Part shown: one piece after another, positions 17,932 to 29,173 of the stretch | How the letters are laid out: every line of letters starts with the position of its first letter | Numbering within the stretch: the first letter of the stretch is position 1 | DNA from: Mesorhizobium_B sp035998495 | Lineage (GTDB): Bacteria; Pseudomonadota; Alphaproteobacteria; Rhizobiales; Rhizobiaceae | Direction: 5' to 3' | DNA length: 64,000 bases | Assembly: GCA_035998495.1 (NCBI GenBank) | Contig: DASYHP010000067.1 | Coordinates: forward strand, 178,218-242,217 | Notes under the pieces: model-generated | Databases searched by the model: none | Told to the model about the DNA's origin: nothing | Seen by the model: only the letters and a program-made list of their open reading frames with translations | Position numbers and translations under genes: made by a program

Positions 17932-20203
17932 CGTAAACCTTCTCAGCTTGGCTCGGCTGGGCCACCGGCTGCGCCGCCGCGTTGTCGGCGGCTGCCGGGA
18001 AAACGAAGCTGATCATCGCGCCGCGTCCTTGGAAGAAGTCAGCCGGCGCATCGTTCAGCTCGATTCGGCCACCATGGTCTTCGACGATCTTCTTGACGAT
18101 CGCCAGTCCGAGTCCTGTGCCCTTCTCGCGCGTCGTCATATAGGGCTCAAGTAGCCGTTGGCGGTTGTCGCGCGGCAACCCCTTGCCATTGTCGATGACA
18201 TCGACGTGCAGCCAAGAGCCCTCTTCTCGCGCTTGGATGCGGACAACGCCCGTCCCGGACGCGTGTGAACCGGCGGCGTCGATCGCCTCGGTTGCGTTCT
18301 TCACGACATTTCCAAAGGCTTGCGCGAGCAGCCGGCTGTCGAAGGTGCCGCGAAGCGGGCGACCGCCGAAATCGCGCTCGAACCGGATGTCGGGCCGGCT
18401 CACCTCAATGAGGAAGGAGGCTTCCTGAAGAGGGACGCGCAGATCGAGCGACTTCATCTCGGGCTTGGGCATGCGGGCGAAAGCGGAAAACTCGTCCACC
18501 ATGCGGCCGATGTCGCCGACCTGCCGGATGATGGTGTCCGTGCACTGGTCGAAGACCTCGCGATCCTCGGTGATCACCTTCCCGTAACGCCGCCGGATGC
18601 GCTCCGCCGAGAGCTGGATCGGCGTCAGCGGGTTCTTAATCTCGTGCGCGATGCGGCGCGCTACGTCGGCCCAGGCCGAGGATCGCTGCGCCTGCATCAG
18701 ATCGGTGATGTCGTCCACCGTTACCACATAGGAACGATCCTCTGGCTGGCGCTCCTCCTCTTCCACGGTCACTTGCACGTTGAAGGTGCGCTCGGCACCG
18801 CCGCGATAGAACGTCACCTGGTCACGGTAAACCGGGCGGCCCGATTCGCGCGCCAGTTCGAACACCTGCCCGACATGCGGAAGCACGGCGGAAAGCTCCC
18901 GCCCGACCGTCTGGCTGGCCGGCAAAGAGAGCATGGTTTCGGCGGAACGGTTCACGATGGTGATCTGCCCATGCGGGTCCACGCCGATCACGCTGGCCGT
19001 CACGCCCGACAGCACGGCTTCGGAGAAGCGCCGGCGCTCATCGATCACGTCCTTGGCGTGAATCAGCTCGTTGCGCTGCGACTTCAGCTCCGTGATCATC
19101 TTGTTGAAGGTGTCGCTGAGCGAGCCGACATCGCCGTCCACCATGCGGACGGGCACGGAAACGTCGAGGTTTCCGCTCGCAACTTCGTCGGCCGCGCCGA
19201 TCAACTGCCGGATCGGCCGCACCAAGCGGTCGGCGACGGCGATGCCCGTCCAGATCGCCGAGAGCACGATGATGAGGGTCACACCGAGATAAAGCAGCGC
19301 GAAGGCGATCTGCGTCGTCCGACGATTGGCTTCGAGGCCGCGATATTCATTGGTGTTGGCGGTCACGATCTGGCGGGCGCGGATCACCTCGGGATCGACC
19401 AGCCGGATCGTGTAGAGATAAGCGTCATCGATCTCCCTGAGCTTGACGATCGCGCCGACGATGTTGCGGGTCCGGGGCTCGATCAGCACGGGCTTGCCGT
19501 CCACGGCTGCTTCCACGGCCTGCGGCGGCGGCTCGGGCATGGCGAAATCCGTCGAAGTCTTTGCGACGATCTCGAACGATCCGTCGCTCCGCAGCAGGGC
19601 CGCATGCGCCAGGGCGCGTCCCGCGGCCTGCTCGCTCATGAAGTTCCGGAACCCCGTGCGATCGAGATTGTAGAGGGCGCGCGCGTTGTCGAGGTCGTAA
19701 GCCATCGACAGGGTCGTGCCCTGTAGGTTGCGGGCGTTTTCCTGCACATAGGCTTCCGCGATCGACAGGGACGAGTTGATGATCGTCTTGGTGCGGATCT
19801 CGAACCAGCGGTCCAAACCCACATCCAGCGTGATCGAGGCGATGACAGCGACCAGGATCGCGGGCAGCGCGGCCACCAGCGAGAACATGGCGACGATTCG
19901 CACATGGAGCCGCGACGCCGCCTTGCCGTGCCGTCGCGCCATGACGATGCGGTGAACTTCCCGACCGATCAACGCCAACAACACGCAGACGAAGCCCGCA
20001 TTGACGGCGATCAGCGTGAGCGTCGCGGCTTCGTCGGGCGCGATCGGCGTGGCGCCCATGAGGATCGCAAAGGAAACGGCGGCGGTCAGCAACGCGCCGG
20101 CGACGGCTACGACGCCCGGCAACGCCAGGAGACGGCGACCGTCAGGCGACGCGTGGGGGACTAGCGGTGGTGCTTGGAAAAGGGACTGAGCGTGGAGCGC
20201 CAT
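17921..20203 (-). CDS. ntrY: Sensor histidine kinase NtrY
   Basis: NtrY is a membrane sensor kinase acting on NtrX, implicated in nitrogen and oxygen/redox signalling. The protein of about 760 residues has N-terminal membrane helices, a periplasmic sensor region, a further helix and a HAMP domain (ADRLVRPIRQLIGAADEVA). A PAS domain, the HisKA box ARRIAHEIKNPLTPIQLSAE with the phosphorylated histidine, and a HATPase domain with DNGKGLP and GTGLGLAIVKK follow. The second in-frame ATG was chosen to fit family length. It lies 82 bases downstream of ntrC. Confidence 0.94.
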   Translation of the reverse strand: MALHAQSLFQAPPLVPHASPDGRRLLALPGVVAVAGALLTAAVSFAILMGATPIAPDEAATLTLIAVNAGFVCVLLALIGREVHRIVMARRHGKAASRLHVRIVAMFSLVAALPAILVAVIASITLDVGLDRWFEIRTKTIINSSLSIAEAYVQENARNLQGTTLSMAYDLDNARALYNLDRTGFRNFMSEQAAGRALAHAALLRSDGSFEIVAKTSTDFAMPEPPPQAVEAAVDGKPVLIEPRTRNIVGAIVKLREIDDAYLYTIRLVDPEVIRARQIVTANTNEYRGLEANRRTTQIAFALLYLGVTLIIVLSAIWTGIAVADRLVRPIRQLIGAADEVASGNLDVSVPVRMVDGDVGSLSDTFNKMITELKSQRNELIHAKDVIDERRRFSEAVLSGVTASVIGVDPHGQITIVNRSAETMLSLPASQTVGRELSAVLPHVGQVFELARESGRPVYRDQVTFYRGGAERTFNVQVTVEEEERQPEDRSYVVTVDDITDLMQAQRSSAWADVARRIAHEIKNPLTPIQLSAERIRRRYGKVITEDREVFDQCTDTIIRQVGDIGRMVDEFSAFARMPKPEMKSLDLRVPLQEASFLIEVSRPDIRFERDFGGRPLRGTFDSRLLAQAFGNVVKNATEAIDAAGSHASGTGVVRIQAREEGSWLHVDVIDNGKGLPRDNRQRLLEPYMTTREKGTGLGLAIVKKIVEDHGGRIELNDAPADFFQGRGAMISFVFPAAADNAAAQPVAQPSQAEKVYDGV

Positions 20204-20285
20204 GACGGGCCTGTCGCGGGAATCGACAGACCTATGCAACGCAATGTGGCGATTATGCAACAAGGGCGGCGGGACTAGGGCCGCA

Positions 20286-21740
20286 TCAAACTCTCCCCGC
20301 CCTATAAACTGTAACGCCGAACTCCCGGATTTTCTTGCGCAAGGTGTTGCGGTTGAGCCCCAGCAGCTCCGCCGCCTTGATCTGGTTGCCGCGGGTCGCC
20401 GTCATGGCGGCCAGGATCAAGGGATGCTCGACCTCGGCGAGCACACGCTGGTAGAGGCCCGGAGGCGGCAGATCGCCGCCGAAGCCGGCGAAGTGGCGTT
20501 GCAGGAACTGCTCGATCGCCTGGGTCACGGTGAAGCTGTCGGGCAGGCCCGTGGCGGGTGGCTGGGGCGTCCGCTCCGGTTCCGGGCGCAGCTCGGCCGC
20601 GATGATCTCGACTGAAATCTCGTCCTGCGGGTAGAGGGCGGCCAAGCGGCGCACCAGGTTCTCGAGCTCGCGCACGTTTCCGGGCCAGGAATAGCGGCGC
20701 ATCAGCTCCAGGCCGCTCGGCGCGATCCGCTTGGCCTGCAGACCTTCGGCCCTGCCCTGCTGGAAGAAGTGCCGGACGAGATCGTCGATGTCTTCCGTCC
20801 TTTCGCGCAGCGGCGGAAGCCGCAGCGGCACCACGTTCAGCCGGTAGAACAAGTCTTCCCGGAACAGGCCATGCTGGATGAGGTTTCGCAGGTCCTTGTT
20901 GGTCGCGGCAACGATGCGGACGTCGGTCTTGATGGGCGTGCGGCCGCCCACGGTCGTGTACTCGCCCTGCTGGAGCACGCGGAGCAGGCGCGTCTGCGCC
21001 TCCATCGGCATGTCGCCGATCTCATCGAGAAAGAGCGTGCCGCCTTCCGCCTGCTCGAACCGGCCGGTGGATCGTGCCTGCGCGCCGGTGAAGGCGCCCT
21101 TCTCGTGACCGAACAGCTCGGACTCGATCAGGTCGCGTGGGATCGCCGCCATGTTGATGGCCACGAACGGCCCGGATCGGCGGCGTCCATACTCATGCAG
21201 GGCGCGAGCGACCAGTTCCTTGCCCGTGCCGGACTCGCCGGTGATCATGACGGTCAGGTCGGTCTGCATCATGCGGGCCAGCATGCGGTAAATCTCCTGC
21301 ATGGCCGGCGACCGCCCGATCAGCGGCATGACCTCCCCGTCCTCGACGCGATGTTCGGCGGCCCCGCGTTTGGGCTCGGAGAGGGCGCGCCCGACGATAC
21401 TGAGCAGCTCGGTCAGGTCGAACGGCTTGGGCAGATAGTCATACGCGCCTGCCTCAGAGGCGCGGATGGCCGTCATGAACGTGTTCTGCGCGCTCATTAC
21501 GATGATGGGCAGGTCGGGACGCGCCTTCTTGATGCGGGGCAGAAGATCGAAGGCGTTGCCGTCGGGCATCACCACATCGGTGATCACGAGGTCCCCTTCA
21601 CCCGCCGATGCCCAGCGCCACAAGGTGGCGGCGTTCTGAGTGGTCCGCACATCGTGTCCCACCCGCGACAAGGCCTGGTTCAGGACCGTACGGATCGCGG
21701 CGTCATCGTCCGCAACGAGAATCCGGCCTTGCGTGCTCAT
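20286..21740 (-). CDS. ntrC: Nitrogen regulation response regulator NtrC
   Basis: NtrC activates sigma54 promoters when nitrogen is scarce. The 484-residue protein has a receiver domain with phospho-acceptor Asp55 (LVITDVVMPDG) and an AAA+ domain with Walker A GESGTGKE. It keeps an intact ELFGHEKGAFTGA loop and ends in a Fis-type HTH (GNQIKAAELLGLNRNTLRKK). The ATG overlaps the ntrB stop by four bases (ATGA), as usual for this pair. Confidence 0.97.
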   Translation of the reverse strand: MSTQGRILVADDDAAIRTVLNQALSRVGHDVRTTQNAATLWRWASAGEGDLVITDVVMPDGNAFDLLPRIKKARPDLPIIVMSAQNTFMTAIRASEAGAYDYLPKPFDLTELLSIVGRALSEPKRGAAEHRVEDGEVMPLIGRSPAMQEIYRMLARMMQTDLTVMITGESGTGKELVARALHEYGRRRSGPFVAINMAAIPRDLIESELFGHEKGAFTGAQARSTGRFEQAEGGTLFLDEIGDMPMEAQTRLLRVLQQGEYTTVGGRTPIKTDVRIVAATNKDLRNLIQHGLFREDLFYRLNVVPLRLPPLRERTEDIDDLVRHFFQQGRAEGLQAKRIAPSGLELMRRYSWPGNVRELENLVRRLAALYPQDEISVEIIAAELRPEPERTPQPPATGLPDSFTVTQAIEQFLQRHFAGFGGDLPPPGLYQRVLAEVEHPLILAAMTATRGNQIKAAELLGLNRNTLRKKIREFGVTVYRAGRV

Positions 21741-22867
21741 CTGCCGTCGTCCTCCAAGCTCAGAGCGCCGTCACCCTGCCAGGCGGGCATGAGGATGCGA
21801 AACGTCGTCCCGCGGGAGCTCGCGTCGCATTCGATGATGCCGCCATGCTCGCCCACGATCTTGGCCACCAGCGCCAAGCCAAGGCCGGACCCGTTCAGCT
21901 TCGTAGTCACGAAGGGGTCGAAGAGCATGGGCAGGAGGTCTTCCGGCACGCCCGGACCGTTGTCGTGAACGCAGAACTCCAGCGGCAAGGACACGCGCTT
22001 CGCCGTGCCCGGGACCGACACGCGGATGCCCGGGCGGAAGGCCGTGGACAGCCTGATCTCGCCTTCGCGATCGGGACCGATGGCCTCCGCCGCGTTCTTC
22101 ACGAGATTGAGGAAGACCTGGACGAGCTGGTCGCGATTCGCATGGACGGGCGGCAGCGAGGGGTCGTATTCCTCCTCGAACCGGATGCCCCGCGCAAACC
22201 CGTTTCGCGCCACAGCTTTCACATGGTCGAGCACCACATGAATGTTTACGGGGAATCGCTCGATCGGACGTTCGTCCGAGAAAACTTCCATTCGATCGAC
22301 CAGCGAGACGATGCGGTCCGTCTCATCCCGAATCAGGCGGGTCAGCGCTCGATCCTCGTCGCCCACCGTGCTTTCGAGGAGCTGGGCGGCACCGCGGATG
22401 CCCGACAGGGGATTCTTGATCTCGTGCGCCAGCATGGCCGCCAAGCCCGAGACTGAGCGCGCGGCGCTGCGGTGGGTCAGTTGCCGGTCGAATTTTTCCG
22501 CCATCGAACGTTCCTGGAGCATCAGGACGATCGAGCCCGGCAGTTCGGGTGCGGGCGCGGCATAGATATCGACAACCTTCTCTCCGCCCAGGCGGGGAGA
22601 CGAAATGTCCACCCGGTACTCGTTCACAGGCGAATTCCGCTCCCGAACCTGTTCGAGGAGCACCAGCACGGGGCTACCGAACGGCACGAGCCGGTCGATC
22701 GTCGTTCGGGACAGCACACTTGCGCTGGCGCGAAAGAAATCCTCCGCCTCCGCGTTGGCGAAGGAGATGCGCCCCGCGGGGTCGATCATCAGAACGGGCC
22801 GACGGATCGTGTTGACCACGACTTCGGCGGCGCTTGAGGCCGGCAGGGCGTCCGCGCACTCATTCAT
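21737..22867 (-). CDS. ntrB: Nitrogen regulation sensor kinase NtrB
   Basis: NtrB phosphorylates and dephosphorylates NtrC under control of the PII protein. The 376-residue soluble protein has an N-terminal PAS domain (RPVLMIDPAGRISFANAEAE), the H-box AAMLAHEIKNPLSGIRGAAQ, and HATPase motifs (FLNLVKNAAEAI, DNGPGVPEDL, GSGLGLALVAKI). Its ATG overlaps the dusB stop by four bases, which fixes the start although the frame is open further upstream. Confidence 0.97.
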   Translation of the reverse strand: MNECADALPASSAAEVVVNTIRRPVLMIDPAGRISFANAEAEDFFRASASVLSRTTIDRLVPFGSPVLVLLEQVRERNSPVNEYRVDISSPRLGGEKVVDIYAAPAPELPGSIVLMLQERSMAEKFDRQLTHRSAARSVSGLAAMLAHEIKNPLSGIRGAAQLLESTVGDEDRALTRLIRDETDRIVSLVDRMEVFSDERPIERFPVNIHVVLDHVKAVARNGFARGIRFEEEYDPSLPPVHANRDQLVQVFLNLVKNAAEAIGPDREGEIRLSTAFRPGIRVSVPGTAKRVSLPLEFCVHDNGPGVPEDLLPMLFDPFVTTKLNGSGLGLALVAKIVGEHGGIIECDASSRGTTFRILMPAWQGDGALSLEDDGR

Positions 22868-23895
22868 GCGGCGGCATCCAGCGCCGATACGGTCGCGCCG
22901 ATGAATGCTTCGCGCAACGCCGCAATCACGATGGCCGGGTCGAAGCTGGTCATGGCCAGGTGGCGCAGCGCAGGCGGCGCGAACGGCGAATGGCAATCCA
23001 GATACCAACCCAGATGCTTGCGGGCTTGGCGGACGCCGCGCTCGCGGCCGTAATGGGCGAGCATGTCCTCGTAATGGGCGGCGATATAGTCGGCCAGCGC
23101 TTCGGCGGATCGGGGCATCTGCATCGCTTGGCCCTGCCTCGCCTGCGCCGCGATTTGCGCGGGCAGCCACGGCGAGCCATAGGCCGCACGGCCGACCATG
23201 ACGGCGTCTGCGCTCGAGTTCTTCAGCGCGTCGGCCGCAGCCGCCAAGCAGCCGATGTCCCCATTTGCCACCACGGGGATGGTGACGGCCTGCTTGACCG
23301 CTCGGATCGCGCTCCAGTCCGCCCTGCCCTCGTAGAACTGGCAGCGCGTGCGCCCGTGGATCGTGACCATGCGAACGCCCGCCGCTTCCGCGCGAGCCGC
23401 GATCTGAGGCGCGTTGAGGCTTTGATCGTCCCAGCCCAAACGCATCTTCACCGTCACCGGCGCGCCGACCGCGCCCACGACGGCCCCGATCAGACGCAAG
23501 GCATGATCGGGATCGCGCATGAGCGCCGAGCCGCAATAGCCGCCCGTGACCTTCTTGGCGGGACAGCCCATATTGATGTCGACGATGTCGGCGCCCTCGC
23601 CCACCGCGATGCGGGCCGCCTCGGCCATCGCCCCTGCTTCCCGGCCGGCGAGCTGCACCATGTGAACATCCACCTCGGACCGGCGCAGCCTTGCGCCCGA
23701 ATCCGGCCGCTCCCTGACGAGTTCGCCGCTGGCGATCATCTCCGTCACCACGAGACCGGCGCCGTGGGCATGGGCCCGCGCGCGGAACGGCAGATCGGTC
23801 ACGCCCGACATCGGCGCGAGGAAGACGCGATTGCGGAGGTTTACGCCCCCGATCATCAGCGGCTCGGCCAGTTTCGCGATGTTCGTTGTGCTCAA
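22864..23895 (-). CDS. dusB: tRNA dihydrouridine synthase DusB
   Basis: DusB is an FMN enzyme that reduces uridines in the D-loop of tRNA. The 343-residue protein shows the family core: NRVFLAPMSGVTDLPFR, the NMGCPAKKVTGG active-site loop with the catalytic cysteine, and VANGDIGCLAAA. The apparent start is TTG with AAGAAGG somewhat upstream. It heads the ntrBC operon, as dusB does in many proteobacteria, and is divergent from ispDF across 123 bases. Confidence 0.95.
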   Translation of the reverse strand: MSTTNIAKLAEPLMIGGVNLRNRVFLAPMSGVTDLPFRARAHAHGAGLVVTEMIASGELVRERPDSGARLRRSEVDVHMVQLAGREAGAMAEAARIAVGEGADIVDINMGCPAKKVTGGYCGSALMRDPDHALRLIGAVVGAVGAPVTVKMRLGWDDQSLNAPQIAARAEAAGVRMVTIHGRTRCQFYEGRADWSAIRAVKQAVTIPVVANGDIGCLAAAADALKNSSADAVMVGRAAYGSPWLPAQIAAQARQGQAMQMPRSAEALADYIAAHYEDMLAHYGRERGVRQARKHLGWYLDCHSPFAPPALRHLAMTSFDPAIVIAALREAFIGATVSALDAAA

Positions 23896-24018
23896 GTTTA
23901 AAGCAACCTTCTTGACTGCCTACGTTCTAACCAGATTGGAGGCGGCAATCAATCGAAGATGGCGGCTGGTGCGTGGCGGCCCTCGCCAAGGGCGCTGAAG
24001 CCCGATAGTTCAGCGGGC

Positions 24019-25245
24019 ATGAGCCAAAGCGCGTCCATGCCTGGGCATCCGAAGCTTCCGAACGTAGCCGTGATCGTCGCTGCCGGGCGTGGCGAGCGGG
24101 CTGGGGCGGAACATGGACCCAAGCAGTATCGCCGGCTCGGGGGAAAGGCAGTGCTCGCCCATGCGCTGGAGCCGTTCCTCTCGCATCCCGCGATCGGCGA
24201 GGTGGCGCTCGTCATCCATCGGGCCGACCGGGAACTTCTGCAGGACGCCTGCCCTGCCCTGCCGATCCAGGTGCGGATCGTCGAAGGCGGAGCGACCCGA
24301 CAGGAATCCGTGCGCCTCGGGCTGCGGGCCTTGCAGGCGGGGCAGCCGAGCGTGGTTCTCATCCACGACGCCGCCCGGCCTTTCGTGTCGCCAGCCCTGC
24401 TCGATGCGGTCTTGGCGGACACCGACGAGGGTCACGGCGCCATCCCGGCCGTTCCGGTTTCCGACACCTTGAAGCGGGAGGCCGCCGACGGCTCGATCTT
24501 CGAGACGGTGCCGCGCGCAGGCCTGCATGCTGCACAGACGCCCCAGGCCTTCCCCTATGCCGCCATTCTGGCTGCGCATGAGAAGGCGCATGACGAAGGG
24601 CGGAGCGATTTCACGGACGATGCCGCGCTTGCGGAATGGACGCACCTTCCCGTCCGGTTGGTGCCTGGCGATCCGGAGAACACGAAGATAACCACGAAAC
24701 ACGACATCGAGGTGGCCGAGCGGCGTCTGGCCAGCGCCGAGCTCTTCCCGGACGTGCGGACCGGCGCCGGCTATGACGTGCATGCGTTCGAGCCGGGCGA
24801 CGCCGTCGTGCTGTGCGGTGTGCGAATCCCCCACGAGGCCAAGCTCGCGGGCCACTCGGACGCCGATGTGGGGCTGCACGCCCTCACCGACGCGCTCCTC
24901 GCCACCTGCGGCGGTACCGACATCGGCACGCATTTCCCGCCCTCCGATCCGCAATGGCGGGGCGCCGCGTCCCGCATCTTCGTCGAGCACGCCGCAAGCC
25001 TCGTGCGGGAGAAAGGCGGGCGGATCGCCAGTGCCGACGTGACGCTGATCGCCGAAGCGCCGAAAGTGGGGCCGCATCGCCCGGCCATGATCGCGGTGAT
25101 GGCGGATATGCTCGGGATCGAAGCGGAACGCGTTTCGGTCAAGGCGACCACCAATGAGCGGCTCGGCTTCGTCGGCCGGCGCGAAGGCATCGCGGCGATC
25201 GCAACCGTGTCCGTCGTTTATCCCGGACGGCTGCCGCCGCCATGA
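24019..25245 (+). CDS. ispDF: Bifunctional IspD/IspF isoprenoid biosynthesis enzyme
   Basis: This fusion carries out two steps of the MEP pathway: cytidylylation of MEP (IspD) and cyclisation to MEcPP (IspF). Of about 408 residues, the first 220 or so form IspD, with VAAGRGERAG, the PKQYRRL segment and LIHDAARPFVS. The remainder is IspF, with RTGAGYDVHAFEPGD, GHSDADVGLHALTDALLA and the KATTNERLGF end motif. The ATG at 24019 was chosen; 24037 is possible. The fusion is common in alphaproteobacteria. It overlaps the next gene by four bases. Confidence 0.95.
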   Translation: MSQSASMPGHPKLPNVAVIVAAGRGERAGAEHGPKQYRRLGGKAVLAHALEPFLSHPAIGEVALVIHRADRELLQDACPALPIQVRIVEGGATRQESVRLGLRALQAGQPSVVLIHDAARPFVSPALLDAVLADTDEGHGAIPAVPVSDTLKREAADGSIFETVPRAGLHAAQTPQAFPYAAILAAHEKAHDEGRSDFTDDAALAEWTHLPVRLVPGDPENTKITTKHDIEVAERRLASAELFPDVRTGAGYDVHAFEPGDAVVLCGVRIPHEAKLAGHSDADVGLHALTDALLATCGGTDIGTHFPPSDPQWRGAASRIFVEHAASLVREKGGRIASADVTLIAEAPKVGPHRPAMIAVMADMLGIEAERVSVKATTNERLGFVGRREGIAAIATVSVVYPGRLPPP

Positions 25246-25751
25246 GCGAGGCTCGGGAACTCGCGAGCCAGGTGCTCGAACTGTGCCGCGCGCGAAAAAT
25301 CATGGTGGCGACCGCGGAATCCTGTACCGGCGGGCTGGTGGCCGCCGCCATCACCGATCTGCCGGGCTCGTCGGAGGCGCTGGAACGCGGCTTCGTGACC
25401 TATTCCAACGTGGCCAAGGCCGAGCTGCTGGGCGTCTCGTCGGAAACCCTCGCCCGCTTCGGCGCGGTTTCGGCGGAGACAGCGCAAGCCATGGCGACGG
25501 GCGCCCTGGCACAGTCTCACGCGCAGGTCGCCGTCTCGATCACCGGCATCGCCGGACCAGGCGGCGGCACGCCGGAAAAGCCCGTGGGGCTCGTCTGGTT
25601 CGGACTCGCGAGCCGCGGCCGGGCGGCACGCGCGCACCACCGCGTTTTCGAGAACGCTTCGCGGGAGACGGTGCGCTCGGCTGCCGTTCGCGAGGCGCTT
25701 CATCTGCTGGTCGAGGAACTTGCAGCCGGTCAGGCCGGCGCCAAGGCGTAA
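25242..25751 (+). CDS. CinA C-terminal family amidohydrolase (PncC-like)
   Basis: The 169-residue protein is a stand-alone CinA C-terminal domain, the family that deamidates nicotinamide mononucleotide for NAD recycling. The key segment is MVATAESCTGGLVAAAITD with the catalytic serine and glycine loop, and ITGIAGPGGGTPEKPVGLVW follows. It overlaps ispDF by ATGA, so the two are one transcript. Its 3' end overlaps the RatA-like gene on the other strand by 22 bases. The NMN amidase activity is inferred from the family. Confidence 0.9.
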   Translation: MSEARELASQVLELCRARKIMVATAESCTGGLVAAAITDLPGSSEALERGFVTYSNVAKAELLGVSSETLARFGAVSAETAQAMATGALAQSHAQVAVSITGIAGPGGGTPEKPVGLVWFGLASRGRAARAHHRVFENASRETVRSAAVREALHLLVEELAAGQAGAKA

Positions 25752-26191
25752 ACCGCGGCCGCGCGCTTCTCGAACGCCTCGGAAAACATGCGGAAGGCGC
25801 GGTCGAACATGGCGCCCATCACCAGGCCGAGCATGCGGCTTCTGAACTCGTAATCCACGAAAAAGCAGACATCCGTCGCGCCGCCTTCGGGCACTTCGTC
25901 GAAGCGCCAGCGGCTGGTGAGATAGCGGAACGGCCCGTCCAAGTAGCGGGCCTCGATCATGCGCTCGCGGCGGCGCAGATGGACCTGAGTCGTGAAGGTC
26001 TCACGAATGGCCTTGAAGCCGACCGTCATCTCGGCGACGAGCACCGTTTCCTCCTCGCCCTCCTTGCGGGAGCGCACGCGCAGCGCTTCGCAAAGCGGCA
26101 GGAACTCAGGGTAACGCTCGACATCGGCGACGAGCGCGAACATCTGGTCGGGCGTGAAGCGGACGCGCCGCTTGGTCTCGAATTGGGGCAT
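25730..26191 (-). CDS. RatA/COQ10-type START domain protein
   Basis: The 153-residue protein is a single polyketide cyclase/START domain of the RatA (YfjG) and COQ10 family. It begins PQFETKRRVRFTPDQMFALVADVERYP cut to the typical start, with the conserved YPEFLPLCEALRVRSR segment. In mitochondria and alphaproteobacteria this family binds ubiquinone and supports respiration; the toxin role of E. coli RatA is not implied here. It follows lipA by 13 bases, a conserved lipA-ratA pairing. Confidence 0.88.
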   Translation of the reverse strand: MPQFETKRRVRFTPDQMFALVADVERYPEFLPLCEALRVRSRKEGEEETVLVAEMTVGFKAIRETFTTQVHLRRRERMIEARYLDGPFRYLTSRWRFDEVPEGGATDVCFFVDYEFRSRMLGLVMGAMFDRAFRMFSEAFEKRAAAVYALAPA

Positions 26192-26204
26192 GGCGTGGAG
26201 AGGT

Positions 26205-27164
26205 TCAGGCTCGCTTGGCGAGGAAGGCCTCGCGGGCGGCGCGCAGCCGGGCGAAGTCTTCGCCGGCGTGATGCGAGGAGCGCGTGAGCGGGCTGGCGGA
26301 AACGAGCAGGAAACCCTTCGCCTTCGCCACCGTGGCGTAGGACTGGAACTCGTCCGGCGTCACGAACTGGCGCACGGGATGGTGCTTGCGGCTGGGCTGC
26401 AGGTATTGGCCGATGGTCATGAAATCCACCTCGGCCGAACGCAGGTCGTCCATGAGTTGGAGCACCTCGTTCCGCGTTTCCCCCAGCCCGACCATAATGC
26501 CGGACTTGGTGAAGATCGACGGGTCGAGCTCCTTCACACGCTGCAGCAAGCGAAGCGAATGGAAATAGCGCGCCCCCGGCCGGACCGTCAGATAGAGCGA
26601 CGGCACGGTCTCGAGGTTGTGGTTGAAAACGTCGGGCTTGGCGGCCACCACGACGTCGAGCGCGCCGTGCTTGCGAAGGAAGTCGGGCGTCAGGATTTCG
26701 ATGGTCGCGCCGGGCGCGGCGCGCCGGATCGCACCGATCACCGCGGCGAAATGCGCGGCCCCGCCATCGGGCAGATCGTCACGATCTACCGATGTGATCA
26801 CCACATGGCTCAAGCCCATTCGGGCGACCGCATCGGCGACTTTTTCGGGCTCGTTCCCGTCGAGGGGACCGGGAACGCCGGTGGCGACATTGCAGAAGGC
26901 GCAGGCCCGCGTGCAGATCTCGCCCATGATCATGAAGGTGGCGTGCTTCTTGTCCCAGCACTCGCCGATGTTCGGGCAGCCGGCCTCCTCGCACACCGTC
27001 ACGAGGCCGTGGGAGCGCACGATCTCCCGCGTTTCGGCATAGCCCTTCGACACCGGCGCGCGCACCCGGATCCATTCCGGCTTGCGCAGCACGTCCTGGT
27101 CGGGCCGGTGCGCCTTTTCAGGGTGCCGTAGCTTTGGAAGTGTGCGGTCGAGGACGGTGACCAT
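26205..27164 (-). CDS. lipA: Lipoyl synthase LipA
   Basis: LipA is a radical-SAM enzyme that inserts two sulfurs into octanoylated E2 and H proteins. The 319-residue protein has the N-terminal auxiliary cluster motif CEEAGCPNIGECW and the radical-SAM CTRACAFCNV motif, plus the C-terminal RSSHHA serine ligand. It sits just downstream of the pyruvate dehydrogenase genes whose lipoyl domains it serves. Confidence 0.97.
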   Translation of the reverse strand: MVTVLDRTLPKLRHPEKAHRPDQDVLRKPEWIRVRAPVSKGYAETREIVRSHGLVTVCEEAGCPNIGECWDKKHATFMIMGEICTRACAFCNVATGVPGPLDGNEPEKVADAVARMGLSHVVITSVDRDDLPDGGAAHFAAVIGAIRRAAPGATIEILTPDFLRKHGALDVVVAAKPDVFNHNLETVPSLYLTVRPGARYFHSLRLLQRVKELDPSIFTKSGIMVGLGETRNEVLQLMDDLRSAEVDFMTIGQYLQPSRKHHPVRQFVTPDEFQSYATVAKAKGFLLVSASPLTRSSHHAGEDFARLRAAREAFLAKRA

Positions 27165-27229
27165 CAGAGCAATGCCGGTTCGCGGTCAAGAGATGCACTG
27201 CTCATGTAGCGGCTGCACCGCGCAAACGA

Positions 27230-27259
27230 AAGGCCGCCCGGATTGAACCGGGCGGCCTT
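27230..27259 (-). terminator. Rho-independent terminator after the GlsB-like gene
   Basis: A perfect 12-bp stem, AAGGCCGCCCGG / CCGGGCGGCCTT, closes a 6-base loop. On the minus strand it is followed by a T-rich run (TCGTTTG). It lies 38 bases past the stop of the GlsB-like gene and upstream of lipA, so it should end the transcript coming from the right and give lipA its own start. Confidence 0.85.
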
Positions 27260-27297
27260 GCGTCGATATGCGGCTGTCGTGACGCCGCCTAGACCGT

Positions 27298-27555
27298 CTA
27301 GACCGTGCGCCTGCCGCTGAATGCCCGCGCGATGGCGATCAGGATGCAGGCCCCGATGAAGCCGGCGATCAACTGGCCGATCCAGCCTTGGAGATCGACG
27401 CCGATCAGGCCCAACAGGAAGTTGGCGACCAGTGCGCCGACGATGCCGAGAATGATGTTCATGAAGATGCCCATGTTGCTCTTCATGAACATCTCGGCGA
27501 GCCAACCCGCCACACCGCCGATGATGATGGCAGCGATCCAACCTACGCCTTCCAT
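27298..27555 (-). CDS. GlsB/YeaQ/YmgE family stress-response membrane protein
   Basis: This 85-residue, three-helix inner membrane protein has the glycine-rich family signature: IIGGVAGWLAEMFMK, a central NIILGIVGALVANFLLGLIG helix, and FIGACILIAIARA. Family members are induced by general stress; the molecular role is unknown. GGAGAGGG precedes the ATG. It lies between lpdA and lipA and is followed by a strong terminator. Confidence 0.9.
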   Translation of the reverse strand: MEGVGWIAAIIIGGVAGWLAEMFMKSNMGIFMNIILGIVGALVANFLLGLIGVDLQGWIGQLIAGFIGACILIAIARAFSGRRTV

Positions 27556-27693
27556 TTGCCCTCTCCAAACTCGTTAGCGTCCTCGCCTGCTCCCGACCGG
27601 TCTTCGATCGGGTCCGCGAGTCTGCCTATCAACTTCTTGAGGGTATATACGTTCCCAAGCGTACCCAAGCCCTTGGAACGCTGTCCACAGACT

Positions 27694-29154
<1,461 letters not shown>

Positions 29155-29173
29155 CAAATCCGCTTCCCTGTCG